Below, piece after piece: positions 1 to 8,415 of a DNA stretch of 64,000 nt. Source of the DNA: Sphingobacteriales bacterium (GTDB lineage Bacteria > Bacteroidota > Bacteroidia > Chitinophagales > Chitinophagaceae). The position numbers were made by a program, and so were the translations under genes. The notes beneath the pieces are model-generated. The model did no database searches, was not told the DNA's origin, and saw only the letters and a program-made list of their open reading frames with translations. Within the stretch, counting starts at the first letter, position 1, and every line of letters begins with the position of its first letter. The stretch spans positions 1 to 64,000 of the forward strand of contig JACQDV010000045.1 of NCBI GenBank assembly GCA_016200915.1, read 5' to 3'.

Positions 1-1
1 A

Positions 2-103
2 ACAAGACTGATAACTAAGATTGCCGCAACTACATTGCTCCAATGGATTAATTATCAGAATCAAAAACCAATTAATCATTTAAAACATGCCTTGGCGGCT
101 TAA
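2..103 (+). CDS. C-terminal fragment, possibly IS982-type transposase
   Basis: An open frame enters from the left edge and gives 33 residues (TRLITKIAATTLLQWINYQ... ending HALAA) before a TAA. The basic, tryptophan-containing helical tail resembles the C-termini of IS982-like transposases, but the catalytic part lies outside the window and I cannot see a terminal inverted repeat. A strong hairpin terminator follows 34 nt later. The protein assignment is a guess from residue pattern; that it is a coding end is moderately likely. Confidence 0.35.
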   Translation, partial: TRLITKIAATTLLQWINYQNQKPINHLKHALAA

Positions 104-136
104 TCGCACAACGGGTTACATTAAATAAATAATTAT

Positions 137-165
137 AAAACCGGTGCAGATAAGTACCGGTTTTT
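137..165 (+). terminator. Rho-independent terminator
   Basis: Perfect 9-bp stem AAAACCGGT/ACCGGTTTT around a 10-nt loop, ending in a T-run. It closes the transcription unit entering from the left edge and isolates the tRNA gene. Confidence 0.75.
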
Positions 166-212
166 CTTTTGGTATGAAACAGGAGCAGGGCTATATTTGC
201 AATCCCGAAAAT

Positions 213-286
<74 letters not shown>

Positions 287-287
287 C

Positions 288-316
288 AAAGCTCCAACAT
301 TTGTTGGGGCTTTTTT
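288..316 (+). terminator. Terminator of the tRNA gene
   Basis: Stem AAAGCTCCAACA pairing with TGTTGGGGCTTT (one G:T), followed by a T-run. It starts 2 nt after the tRNA discriminator base, so the tRNA is probably a monocistronic transcript. Confidence 0.7.
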
Positions 317-432
317 AATGCGGTTAAACTATGCAGAAATCCAATAAATTTATAGTCTGCAAATTTTATTGCACTAGTAATCTTGATTTGCAGAAAATGG
401 ATTTGAGTAAAGTAATGGCATAAGTCTCGAAA

Positions 433-478
433 GCACAACGTCCCGGCTAAGACACAAAGCTATGGGGAGATGTTGCTG
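433..478. repeat. REP-like palindrome, solo copy
   Basis: Imperfect inverted repeat GCACAACGTC...GATGTTGCTG around a core beginning CCGGCTAA and ending GGCTATGGGGA-like sequence. The same element flanks the RAYT fragment at 46396-46440 and 46729-46770. Similarity to the 46729 copy extends leftward over TCTC(C)GAA. This copy has no transposase nearby, as expected for a REP mobilised in trans. Confidence 0.7.
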
Positions 479-491
479 AGAATATTAAAGT

Positions 492-871
492 ATGAGTTGG
501 TTAAATTATTTATTTTACAAATTTTACAAATTGCATTTAAAGAGTTCCTTAAAGGATATTGCTCAAGATGCTGGTATAATCGTGTTAAGTTTTTTATATC
601 GATGAATCTTATATCAATCTATGCCTTACTTCGAAAATTTGAATTAATACCTAAGTTCATGAGTAATGCACAGAGTACGATGAGACTTACTTTGATTATT
701 ATGATAATAAGTTTCGTCAATTTTTATTACAAAAAAAGATATAAAAAGATTATAGCATTTTATGATGATAAAGAACTAAATAAAGTTGATAGAGTAACGC
801 TTTTGTTTTATGTAATTGGATCGTTAGCCTTACTCCTTTTAATTGCTTTTTTTAGGCCAGGGTTTTGGTAA
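492..871 (+). pseudogene. Small membrane protein, frameshifted
   Basis: The natural start is ATG 492 (MSWLNYLFYKFYKLHLKSSL...), which runs 37 codons to a TGA at 603-605. The -1 frame then continues the protein (SMNLISIYALLRKF... to RPGFW) up to 871. One missing T in the six-T run at 590-595 would join them into about 127 residues. The product would have hydrophobic segments around the middle and C-terminus and a basic KKRYKKI loop, like short two-to-three-helix membrane proteins common in Bacteroidota. Function unknown. It begins 13 nt after the REP copy. An ATG at 470 is open in the second frame but lies inside the REP and gives an unlikely N-terminus. Confidence 0.55.
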
Positions 872-978
872 TGGTGATGTTACATTTTTTTCATCCACGT
901 TGTTTTTAGCATCCAGTTACAGGTGAATTCTATTCAAAACAAAACTTATTGAAATCAAAAAAGATTAACCACTAAAAT

Positions 979-2274
979 TTATTTCAGTAAACTAAAATCA
1001 ATCACAGGAGATAAACCAGTTGATTGAATTTTAAACAAACTATTCAACTTAGTACTATCATTAAAAAATCCACAATTTCTTAAAAAGAATTTTCCCTTTT
1101 CAACACCGCCACAATAATCTAATCGATAAGCTTTCCTCGCAGTAGCATCGCTGGTAAAGATTGCTTTGTTAAGTGGTTTCCATTCTCCTTTATTAGTTCT
1201 GATCCATTGGTTGTGATAAAATGCTTTACGGGTGATGTTGCCTTTCTCCGGTTCAAAGTTTTCTAAAAAAGAATGAAGTTTCGTTAAATAAGTATTAGTG
1301 TACGGACGATTAAAACTGGCAATCAGCAACCATTGATTGAGTTCAGGGGCAAAGAAATAAGAAGTGTAGTTAGTATAATTATTTTCAACCGGTATTGCTC
1401 TTGTCAAAAATTTATAAGTAATACCCGCTTTCCAGTTGTAGCGTAAAAAACTTTGTCCACCACTACCTTCATTGCCAAACTCTGCTGTAACTATGTCTTT
1501 TCCTTTATTTACTAAAACAATCCTTTTGTCTTCGGGTATTGCTTTTGGATCATCTGTTGTGTATGGACTCCATACAGAGAATAATACTCTTCTTTCGGTT
1601 GCTGAATTTACCTGTATGCCAAAATATCCTTCCGCAAATCCATTAGCCATAAAATAAGAGCCAATTACATCATTACCTTTTGGCACCGTGATCTCGTTAT
1701 AAAACCATTCCATTTTATCAGCGGTATCATCAATAGTATAATTCAAATGAACAGATGGCCCTCTTCTTCCCCAGTAGAAATAATTATCATCATTGTTTTT
1801 TACAAAAGCTGTTGCATTATTGATACAGGTTCCCGCAAATGATAAATGATCAATCATTGCGAAGACATCACCTGTTTTTTGAATTCCTTTTATTTCAATC
1901 TTAATATATCCCGGCTTATTGATGATCCATTCACCAACAGAGAGATCATTCAACTTTCCCGAAAGAGCAACTCTTTTACCCATTCCATTTATGGTGCATT
2001 GAACAGTTGAGTTTCCTTTTATCACTTCGCCATTAAAATAAACCTGTAAACTTCCTTTCTGGCTAACATGAATATAATTAATAAAAACAGTGCTCACTTT
2101 ATTCCAGTTTATCCAACCGCTATCAGTTACTTCCGCCTTATCATCCTTTTCTTTCGTAATTGCCCATGAATTGCCTCCAAGCGGTACAGATAACTTCTGT
2201 GCAGTAATGTTAAAACTTACGAGTAATAAAATGACTGATAAAAACATCCGGTGTATTTTAAGGGCTGGTTTCAT
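979..2274 (-). CDS. Secreted DUF5077/DUF3472 domain protein
   Basis: 431 residues with a signal peptide (MKPALKIHRMFLSVILLLVSFNITAQ). Residues about 28-150 (starting SVPLGGNSWAITK) match the DUF5077 carbohydrate-module-like domain. Residues about 165-425 match DUF3472, seen in exported proteins of Bacteroidota and often linked to polysaccharide use. Exact substrate unknown. No neighbouring SusC/SusD or glycoside hydrolase is present. A perfect -7 box TATATTTG lies only 4 nt before the ATG, suggesting a leaderless mRNA and supporting this start. Confidence 0.85.
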   Translation of the reverse strand: MKPALKIHRMFLSVILLLVSFNITAQKLSVPLGGNSWAITKEKDDKAEVTDSGWINWNKVSTVFINYIHVSQKGSLQVYFNGEVIKGNSTVQCTINGMGKRVALSGKLNDLSVGEWIINKPGYIKIEIKGIQKTGDVFAMIDHLSFAGTCINNATAFVKNNDDNYFYWGRRGPSVHLNYTIDDTADKMEWFYNEITVPKGNDVIGSYFMANGFAEGYFGIQVNSATERRVLFSVWSPYTTDDPKAIPEDKRIVLVNKGKDIVTAEFGNEGSGGQSFLRYNWKAGITYKFLTRAIPVENNYTNYTSYFFAPELNQWLLIASFNRPYTNTYLTKLHSFLENFEPEKGNITRKAFYHNQWIRTNKGEWKPLNKAIFTSDATARKAYRLDYCGGVEKGKFFLRNCGFFNDSTKLNSLFKIQSTGLSPVIDFSLLK

Positions 2275-2278
2275 TGTT

Positions 2279-2286
2279 CAAATATA
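2279..2286 (-). promoter_or_regulatory. -7 promoter box 4 nt from ATG (leaderless candidate)
   Basis: On the minus strand TATATTTG matches TAnnTTTG exactly and is followed by AACA and the ATG of the DUF3472 gene. No convincing -33 TTTG at 19-21 nt was found (one occurs at 13 nt). Confidence 0.5.
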
Positions 2287-2674
2287 TCAATAGTACCTTC
2301 AAACATCTTTGTGACAGAGCAAAAGACGGTATTCATAAATTTGGAGACAGTTTATGCACATCAAACAATTGAATAATGTTTTTATTGATAATTGATTGCT
2401 GAGGTAAAACAGTTTCAGCCTTGAGATTAAACAGGTTACGGCCATTTAAAACGTTTGTTAGCTTTAATTTGTTAAAAGTCGCCACCTGAACAATTTGTAG
2501 GATAATTATTTGACTACTCTACCATTTTTATATAGTTTTGTGGCCAGTTATTTGATAATTTGAACCAGCCAGCGCATTCCCAATCTATCCAGGCAATTTC
2601 CCGCCGGTGAATTACAGGTGTTTTGCTGATGTTTCAATTTCTCGGTTGCTTCCAAAAATGATGGTAAAGAAAAA
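2287..2674. other. Intergenic region with cys operon promoter and leader
   Basis: Divergent spacer between the DUF3472 gene and cysH. No ORF or RNA gene recognised. It holds the cys promoter at 2509-2540. The resulting leader of about 130 nt before cysH was checked for a SAM-I type core (paired GGAGGGA / GGCAACC elements) and none was seen. The 2340-2500 part is AT-rich and unremarkable. Confidence 0.5.
2509..2540 (+). promoter_or_regulatory. Promoter of the sulfate assimilation operon
   Basis: TTTG at 2509-2512, a 20-nt spacer and TAGTTTTG at 2533-2540 match the Bacteroidota -33/-7 consensus (TTTG, TAnnTTTG) perfectly. Transcription would start near 2546, giving a 5' leader of roughly 130 nt before cysH, long enough for leader-based control. 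Confidence 0.7.
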
Positions 2675-3412
2675 ATGAGTGAGTATTTAAAATATGATGT
2701 TACACAAATAGTCGACCAATTGAGTGGACTAAATGAAGTACAGGCATTGACCTTGCTGGTGGAACAATTCCCCGGTGAAGTAACGTTCTCTACCAGCTTT
2801 GGTTTGGAAGACCAGGCGATTGCTCATTTAATCTTTTCTAATCATCTTCCTATAAAAGTATTTACGCTGGATACAGGCAGAATGTTTCCTGAAACTTATT
2901 CTACCTGGAGCAGAACGATTGAGAAGTACGAACAAAAAATTACAGCGTATTATCCTGATGCAATTTCTCTGCAACAATTTATAGAAGAAAAAGGACCCAA
3001 TAGTTTTTACGAATCAGTTGAGAATCGTAAAGGCTGTTGCTATATCCGTAAGGTAGAACCCTTGCAAAGAGCATTAAAAGGAAATAAAATCTGGATCACC
3101 GGAATTAGAGCAGAGCAATCAAACAATCGACACGATATGACGCAGGTGGAATGGGATGAAACCAACCAGGTCATCAAATTTCATGCAATATTAGATTGGT
3201 CATGGGGACAAGTTCACCAATTCGTTAGCAAGAATAATATTCCTTACAACCCTTTACATGATAAAGGTTTTGTAAGTATCGGCTGTGCTCCTTGTACAAG
3301 AGCAGTGCAACCCGGTGAAGATTTCCGTGCAGGCCGCTGGTGGTGGGAAGACAACAGCAAAAAAGAATGTGGCTTGCATGTACACGAAGAAATAAAAGTA
3401 GAAAGTAACTAA
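2675..3412 (+). CDS. cysH: Adenylylsulfate (APS) reductase, [4Fe-4S] type
   Basis: Reduces activated sulfate to sulfite. 245 residues; the PP-loop-type fold shows STSFGLEDQ near residue 40 and the family motif LDTGRMFPET at 65-74. Cys121-Cys122 and Cys204-x2-Cys207 are the four ligands of the [4Fe-4S] cluster that marks APS-using (rather than PAPS-using) enzymes, and ECGLH at 231-235 carries the catalytic cysteine. The absence of an APS kinase gene (cysC) in this operon agrees with APS as substrate. First gene of the operon; cysD follows after 55 nt. Confidence 0.93.
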   Translation: MSEYLKYDVTQIVDQLSGLNEVQALTLLVEQFPGEVTFSTSFGLEDQAIAHLIFSNHLPIKVFTLDTGRMFPETYSTWSRTIEKYEQKITAYYPDAISLQQFIEEKGPNSFYESVENRKGCCYIRKVEPLQRALKGNKIWITGIRAEQSNNRHDMTQVEWDETNQVIKFHAILDWSWGQVHQFVSKNNIPYNPLHDKGFVSIGCAPCTRAVQPGEDFRAGRWWWEDNSKKECGLHVHEEIKVESN

Positions 3413-3467
3413 ACATATTTTTTTACAGGAATAACCTACTATTTTAGTAGACTAATAAAATAGAAAC

Positions 3468-4376
3468 ATGAGTCAGTACAGATTAAATTATTTAGAGCAA
3501 CTGGAGGCGGAAAGCATTCACATCTTTCGTGAAATAGCGGCGCAGTTCGAACGTCCGGCTTTATTGTTCAGCGGCGGTAAAGATTCCATCACCATGGTGC
3601 ATTTGGCAAAGAAAGCATTTGCTCCCGGAAAAATTCCATTCCCTTTAGTACATATTGATACAGGTCACAACTTTCCTGAAGCATTGGAATTTCGTGACTG
3701 GTTAGCCAATGAAGTTGGTGCTACATTGATTGTTCGTAAAGTAGAAGATACTATCAAACAAAGAAACCTTACGGAACCAAAAGGGAAATTCCCCAGTCGC
3801 AACTGGTTACAGACATATACATTATTAGATACGATTGAAGAATTCAAATTTGATTGCTGCATTGGTGGTGCAAGAAGAGATGAAGAAAAAGCGAGAGCGA
3901 AAGAAAGAATTTTTTCTGTAAGAGATGAGTTTGGTCAGTGGAATCCAAAACTGCAGCGTCCTGAATTATGGAATATCTATAATGGTCGTATTCACAAAGG
4001 AGAAAATGTGAGAGTATTCCCAATCAGTAACTGGACAGAACTCGACATCTGGAATTATATCCGTGCAGAAAAAATTGATTTGCCCTCTATCTACTTTGCT
4101 CATGAAAGAGAAGTGGTGGTACATGAAGGACAGTTAGTGGCTTTAAGTGAATATGTAAAGCTTGATGACACTGATACGGTGATAAAGAAAAAAGTTCGTT
4201 ACCGCACCGTCGGTGATATGACCTGTACAGCCGCTGTTGAATCCAATGCAAATACGCTGGATGAAGTAATTAATGAAATCATCAGCACCAAAATAAGTGA
4301 ACGTGGTGAAACAAGAATCGATGATAAAGTAACCGAGGCAGCAATGGAAGACAGGAAGAAGAACGGGTATTTTTAG
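3468..4376 (+). CDS. cysD: Sulfate adenylyltransferase subunit 2
   Basis: Catalytic subunit of ATP sulfurylase, forming APS from ATP and sulfate together with CysN. 302 residues, the normal length. The PP-loop SGGKDS is at residues 35-40, with the conserved HIDTGHNFPE and FDCCIGGARRDEEKARAKER blocks following. It lies between cysH and cysN, separated from cysN by a 75-nt heptad-repeat spacer. Cytoplasmic. Identification is secure from motifs, length and neighbours. Confidence 0.95.
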   Translation: MSQYRLNYLEQLEAESIHIFREIAAQFERPALLFSGGKDSITMVHLAKKAFAPGKIPFPLVHIDTGHNFPEALEFRDWLANEVGATLIVRKVEDTIKQRNLTEPKGKFPSRNWLQTYTLLDTIEEFKFDCCIGGARRDEEKARAKERIFSVRDEFGQWNPKLQRPELWNIYNGRIHKGENVRVFPISNWTELDIWNYIRAEKIDLPSIYFAHEREVVVHEGQLVALSEYVKLDDTDTVIKKKVRYRTVGDMTCTAAVESNANTLDEVINEIISTKISERGETRIDDKVTEAAMEDRKKNGYF

Positions 4377-4448
4377 GTGAATGGTCAATGGTGAATAGTG
4401 AATAAAGACAACAAAAAACAAAAAACAAAAAACTATAAACAATAAACT
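4377..4448 (+). repeat. Quasi-tandem tract with exact 7-nt period
   Basis: The whole cysD-cysN spacer is built of degenerate heptads: GTGAATG, GTCAATG, GTGAATA, GTGAATA, then CAAAAAA units. Unit starts fall at 4377, 4384, 4391 and 4398, and C residues at 4412, 4419, 4426, 4433, 4440 and 4447, all in one 7-nt phase over ten units. It ends 3 nt before the cysN ATG, leaving no room for a normal Shine-Dalgarno. Confidence 0.7.
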
Positions 4449-4451
4449 CAA

Positions 4452-5711
4452 ATGGATTTATTAAGATTTATAACAGCAGGAAGTGTGGATGATGGCAAGA
4501 GTACATTAATTGGTCGTTTGTTATACGACAGTAAAAATATTTTGATTGACCAGTTAGAGCAACTGGAAAAATCAACGAAGAACAGGGCTGATGGTGAAAT
4601 TGATCTGGCATTATTAACTGATGGCCTTCGGGCAGAGAGAGAACAGGGGATTACGATTGATGTAGCTTACCGCTACTTCACTACACCAAAACGTAAGTTT
4701 ATTATTGCGGATGCTCCTGGGCATGTGCAGTACACCCGTAATATGATAACCGGTGCCTCAAACGCTAACCTGATCATTATTTTAATAGATGCAAGGCTCG
4801 GTGTTATTGAACAAACACGTCGTCACTCTATCATTGCTTCTTTATTAAAAATACCACATGTGGTGGTAGCTATTAATAAAATGGACCTTATTGGTTACTC
4901 TCAGGATGTTTATAATAACATCGTAATTGATTATGCAGAAGTAGCAACGTCACTGGGATTGAAAAATATCACCTATATACCGATCAGTGCGTTGAACGGA
5001 GATAACATTGTTGACAAATCTGAACAAATAGATTGGTATGAGGGTAAGCCTTTGCTTGAGTTTTTAGAAGAAGTAGAGATTAACAATGATATCAATTTAG
5101 AGAATCCACGTTTTCAGGTGCAATTTGTAATTCGTCCGCAAACAGAAGACTTACATGATTACCGTGGTTATGCCGGCAAAGTAATCAGCGGTATTTATAA
5201 AACAGGTGATAAAGTAACAGTGTTACCTGCCGGAATTGAAACATCTATTGCCAAATTAGAAGTGGGTGGTAAAGAAGTAAAAGAAGTATTTGCTCCACAG
5301 AGTGTAACCATACAATTGGCAGATGATATTGATATCAGCCGTGGCGATTCTATTGTCAGGTCAACAGATATTCCTCAAGCCAATAATGAAGTAGAAGTAT
5401 TAATGTGCTGGCTGGATGATAAACCATTACAGCCTGGCAATAAATATTATTTGCAGCATAACAGTCGCTTAGTTCGTTCTGTTGTTCGCAATATTGAATA
5501 CAAATTAGATGTAAACACTTTGCAGAAAGAAGCAGTGGAAGGTAATGTGAAGTTGAATGAAGTAGTAAAGGCAACTATTAAAACAGCTTCACCATTGGTA
5601 TTTGATTCTTATCAGCATATCAGTGGTACCGGCAGTGCCATATTAGTGGATGAAACAAGCAACAGTACCGTAGCAGCAGTTTTATTTGCCCCTGCCCCTA
5701 AAAAAGAGTAA
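4452..5711 (+). CDS. cysN: Sulfate adenylyltransferase subunit 1 (GTPase)
   Basis: Regulatory GTPase of ATP sulfurylase; GTP hydrolysis drives APS formation by CysD. 419 residues. EF-Tu-like G domain with G1 GSVDDGKST at 10-18, switch II DAPGH at 87-91 and G4 NKMD at 142-145, then beta-barrel domains. It lacks a fused C-terminal APS kinase (CysC), which some CysNC proteins have. Together with the iron-sulfur type CysH this means the PAPS step is bypassed. Operon position after cysD confirms the call. Confidence 0.95.
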   Translation: MDLLRFITAGSVDDGKSTLIGRLLYDSKNILIDQLEQLEKSTKNRADGEIDLALLTDGLRAEREQGITIDVAYRYFTTPKRKFIIADAPGHVQYTRNMITGASNANLIIILIDARLGVIEQTRRHSIIASLLKIPHVVVAINKMDLIGYSQDVYNNIVIDYAEVATSLGLKNITYIPISALNGDNIVDKSEQIDWYEGKPLLEFLEEVEINNDINLENPRFQVQFVIRPQTEDLHDYRGYAGKVISGIYKTGDKVTVLPAGIETSIAKLEVGGKEVKEVFAPQSVTIQLADDIDISRGDSIVRSTDIPQANNEVEVLMCWLDDKPLQPGNKYYLQHNSRLVRSVVRNIEYKLDVNTLQKEAVEGNVKLNEVVKATIKTASPLVFDSYQHISGTGSAILVDETSNSTVAAVLFAPAPKKE

Positions 5712-5767
5712 TAAAGCCCCAACCCCTAAAGGGGAGTAAAAAAGAACAATAGAATTGATTAGTTGAA

Positions 5768-6670
5768 ATGTCAGTACAAAAGCAAAATAGAAATAATAAG
5801 CCTGGCCCCCCTCTCTGGAGGAGAGGGGCCGGGGGTGAGGCTAAAGTAATTATTGCAGGTGCCGGTCCCGGTGACCCTGATTTAATTACAGTGAAAGCAG
5901 TGAATCATCTGCAGAAAGCAGATGTGATACTGATTGACCGTTTGGTTAGTGATGAAATATTAAAGCGGTATGTTTCTCCCGAAGCGAAAGTTATTTATGT
6001 GGGTAAGCAATGCCGCAAAGGAAATTCAACACCGCAGGAAGAAATAAATGAGTTGATTGTAAAGTATGCGTTGGAAGGTAAATATGTTGTCCGGCTGAAA
6101 GGGGGAGATGTTTCCATTTTTTCTAATGTACTGGATGAGTATGAAACATTAATTACCAATCAAATTCCTTACGAAGTAGTGCCGGGTATTACGGCAGCAT
6201 CGGGAGCGGCAGCATATGCAGGCATTCCCTTAACAGCAAGAGGTTATTCTACTGCTGTTCGCATTCTCACTTATTATAAATCAGAAATTGTAAGTGATGA
6301 ATACTGGAAAGATTTAGCCACTACTTCTGATACGCTGGTGTTTTACATGAGTGCTGAAACATTAGATAAAGCAGTCAATAAACTTATTCAATTTGGAATA
6401 GGTAAGGACAAACATATTACTGTGATAGAACAAGCTACCACACCATTGCAAAATGTGTATGCTTCCAATGTGTATGATTATTTCAAAAAAATCAGCGGAC
6501 AAAATTTTGTCTCACCATCGCTGGTAATTATTGGTAAAGTTGCTGCATTGCATGAGCAATTCAATTGGATTGCTAACAGCGGCAGTAAAGAATATTATTT
6601 TAAACCTGTTACACCTATTGAAAATAAAATTACGAAACCGAACCAGTTAAAAAATGTTAGCAGAGCCTAA
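5768..6670 (+). CDS. cobA: Uroporphyrinogen-III C-methyltransferase
   Basis: SAM-dependent methylation of uroporphyrinogen III to precorrin-2, the first siroheme step; siroheme is needed by CysI downstream. 300 residues. The SUMT fold starts at AKVIIAGAGPGDPDLIT (from residue 25), with the RLKGGDVSIF block near 112 and the VVPGITAASG block near 137. Residues 12-25 (PGPPLWRRGAGGEA) are encoded by an interspersed palindromic repeat, so the natural N-terminus is extended or altered; no in-frame ATG exists after it. The CDS overlaps cysJ by 17 nt. Siroheme oxidation is supplied by the separate gene at 10969. Confidence 0.92.
   Translation: MSVQKQNRNNKPGPPLWRRGAGGEAKVIIAGAGPGDPDLITVKAVNHLQKADVILIDRLVSDEILKRYVSPEAKVIYVGKQCRKGNSTPQEEINELIVKYALEGKYVVRLKGGDVSIFSNVLDEYETLITNQIPYEVVPGITAASGAAAYAGIPLTARGYSTAVRILTYYKSEIVSDEYWKDLATTSDTLVFYMSAETLDKAVNKLIQFGIGKDKHITVIEQATTPLQNVYASNVYDYFKKISGQNFVSPSLVIIGKVAALHEQFNWIANSGSKEYYFKPVTPIENKITKPNQLKNVSRA
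5801..5840 (+). repeat. Interspersed palindrome inside cobA coding sequence
   Basis: C/G-rich palindrome with arms CCCCTCTC (5808-5815) and GAGAGGGG (5821-5828), followed by CCGGGGGTGAGG. Related sequences lie in the noncoding region at 28036-28075 and 28180-28218. Here it is translated in frame as residues 12-25 of CobA. Confidence 0.65.
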
Positions 6671-8363
6671 ACTGAAAATAATTCTCGACCTTGTTCAATC
6701 TTCTACTAAAGAAGAATTGATATGGATGAACGGGTATATATCCGGTTTAATCAATAATGGTAAAAACCAGGAACAAATTGTACCTGCTTCCCCGTCATCA
6801 GCTGTTAAAAAAATTACTATTGCTTACGGTACAGAAACCGGCAATTCAAAAAAAGTAGCTACAGAGTTTGCAGTAAAAGCAAAAAAGAAAGGTATTGTTG
6901 CCAAACTGGTAAGTCTTGACCAATATAAACTCAACGATTTATCCAAAGAAGAATATTTCTTTACTGTTATCAGTACACAAGGCGAAGGCGAACCACCAGT
7001 TGGCGCCAAAAAGTTTTACGAACATATTCATAATAATGGATTTAAGGTTTCGCAGATGAAATATGGGGTACTGGCTTTGGGCGATACTTCTTATCCTTTG
7101 TATTGTAAAGCAGGTGAGGATGTAGATATACAGTTGGATAAATTAGGCGGACAAAGAATTGTTCCGCTACAGAAATGTGATGTGGATTTTGAACAGGATG
7201 CAGATGCATGGTTTGACCATGTGCTGAAATCATTGAATGAATCAGCTGTTGTTGCGCCTGCTGTAAAAATTCAACCGGCTGTTGAAACTAAAAAAGCTGC
7301 TGGTAAAAAATACTACAACGGAACGATAATCACCAATGTGAATTTAAACGACCGTGGTTCTAATAAACAAACCTATCATGTAGAAGTTACAGCTGATGAG
7401 CCTATAGAATATGAACCGGGTGATGCACTGGCATTGATTCCTTTCAATAAAATAGCAGTTGTAAAAGAGATAATTGCTTTAACAGGTGTTGATCCAGCAC
7501 TCGAATTAGAAACAGCTAAAGCAAAAGGTACAGTAGAAGAATTGCTGACCAAGAATATCAATATTTGTTATTTGCTCAGCTCAGTTATTAAGAAGTATGC
7601 AGCTATTACCGGTCATCAAATACCGGATGCAAGATTAGATTTAATTGAGCTGGTTAAAAAATATCCTGTAAAAGATACCTCACAATTTGTGGAAGTGCTG
7701 AAATCGCTTACACCCATTGCGCCAAGATTATATTCTATTTCTTCCTCACCCAATGCACATAGCGGGGAAGTTCATATCACTGTAAGTTTAAATCGTTTCC
7801 TGGTGAATAATGAAGAACGTTTGGGTTTATGCAGTGAGTTTATCGGTGGATTGCCTGTTGATAACAATTTTACTTTTTATATACATAAGAACAGGAACTT
7901 CCGTTTACCGGCTCCCGAAAAAGATATCATCATGATTGGACCCGGTACAGGAATAGCTCCTATGCGTTCATTCCTTGCTGAAAGAGATGCAACGGGAGCA
8001 TCAGGCCGTAACTGGTTATTCTTTGGTGAACAACATTTTGTGGCTGACTTCCTGTATCAAACAGAGATACAAAACTGGTTAAGTACTGGTGTGCTGACAG
8101 AACTGTCTTTAGCTTTTTCAAGAGACCAGCAGGAGAAAATATATGTACAGCATAAGATGAAGAAAGAAGCAGCAGAATTATTTAACTGGATCGAAGCAGG
8201 AGCTTCGATCTACATCAGCGGAACAAAAGACCCGATGAGTAAGGATGTGGAGAATACTTTACTGGAAATTATACAGGAACAAGGCAATAAATCAGCAGAT
8301 GAAGCAAATGCTTATTTGAAGAAACTGAAAGATGAAGGCCGTTACGAGAAAGATGTTTATTAG
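6654..8363 (+). CDS. cysJ: Sulfite reductase flavoprotein subunit
   Basis: NADPH-dependent diflavin reductase feeding electrons to CysI. 569 residues: short helical N-terminus (1-50), flavodoxin/FMN domain from AYGTETGNSKK (near 60), FAD-binding module with RLYSISSSP (near 361), NADP-binding GPGTGIAPMRSF (near 429), and the usual C-terminal aromatic end YEKDVY. It starts inside the end of cobA (17-nt overlap), implying translational coupling. The same architecture serves nitrite or P450 reductases, but the cys neighbours decide for sulfite. Confidence 0.92.
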   Translation: MLAEPKLKIILDLVQSSTKEELIWMNGYISGLINNGKNQEQIVPASPSSAVKKITIAYGTETGNSKKVATEFAVKAKKKGIVAKLVSLDQYKLNDLSKEEYFFTVISTQGEGEPPVGAKKFYEHIHNNGFKVSQMKYGVLALGDTSYPLYCKAGEDVDIQLDKLGGQRIVPLQKCDVDFEQDADAWFDHVLKSLNESAVVAPAVKIQPAVETKKAAGKKYYNGTIITNVNLNDRGSNKQTYHVEVTADEPIEYEPGDALALIPFNKIAVVKEIIALTGVDPALELETAKAKGTVEELLTKNINICYLLSSVIKKYAAITGHQIPDARLDLIELVKKYPVKDTSQFVEVLKSLTPIAPRLYSISSSPNAHSGEVHITVSLNRFLVNNEERLGLCSEFIGGLPVDNNFTFYIHKNRNFRLPAPEKDIIMIGPGTGIAPMRSFLAERDATGASGRNWLFFGEQHFVADFLYQTEIQNWLSTGVLTELSLAFSRDQQEKIYVQHKMKKEAAELFNWIEAGASIYISGTKDPMSKDVENTLLEIIQEQGNKSADEANAYLKKLKDEGRYEKDVY

Positions 8364-8367
8364 ATAG

Positions 8368-8388
8368 GTTTATAGTTTGTGGTTTGAG
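8368..8388 (+). repeat. Short 7-nt-period tract
   Basis: Three degenerate heptads GTTTATA, GTTTGTG, GTTTGAG directly after the cysJ stop codon; same periodicity class as the tract at 4377-4448. Confidence 0.45.
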
Positions 8389-8415
8389 TACAAAATGAAA
8401 ATATGTAAGATACTT

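Noticed and set aside
470-871. 133-residue ORF taken as one intact gene from ATG 470
   Set aside because: Its first 44 residues come from the REP and from the wrong frame; the alternative start at 492 gives a family-like N-terminus that needs one added T to continue.
2541-2674. SAM or other sulfur riboswitch in the cys leader
   Set aside because: No conserved SAM-I core or pseudoknot-type SAM-II pattern could be assembled by eye; the region is listed only as leader sequence.
4377-4448. CRISPR-like array
   Set aside because: Unit length is 7 nt with no spacers, and no cas genes occur in the window.
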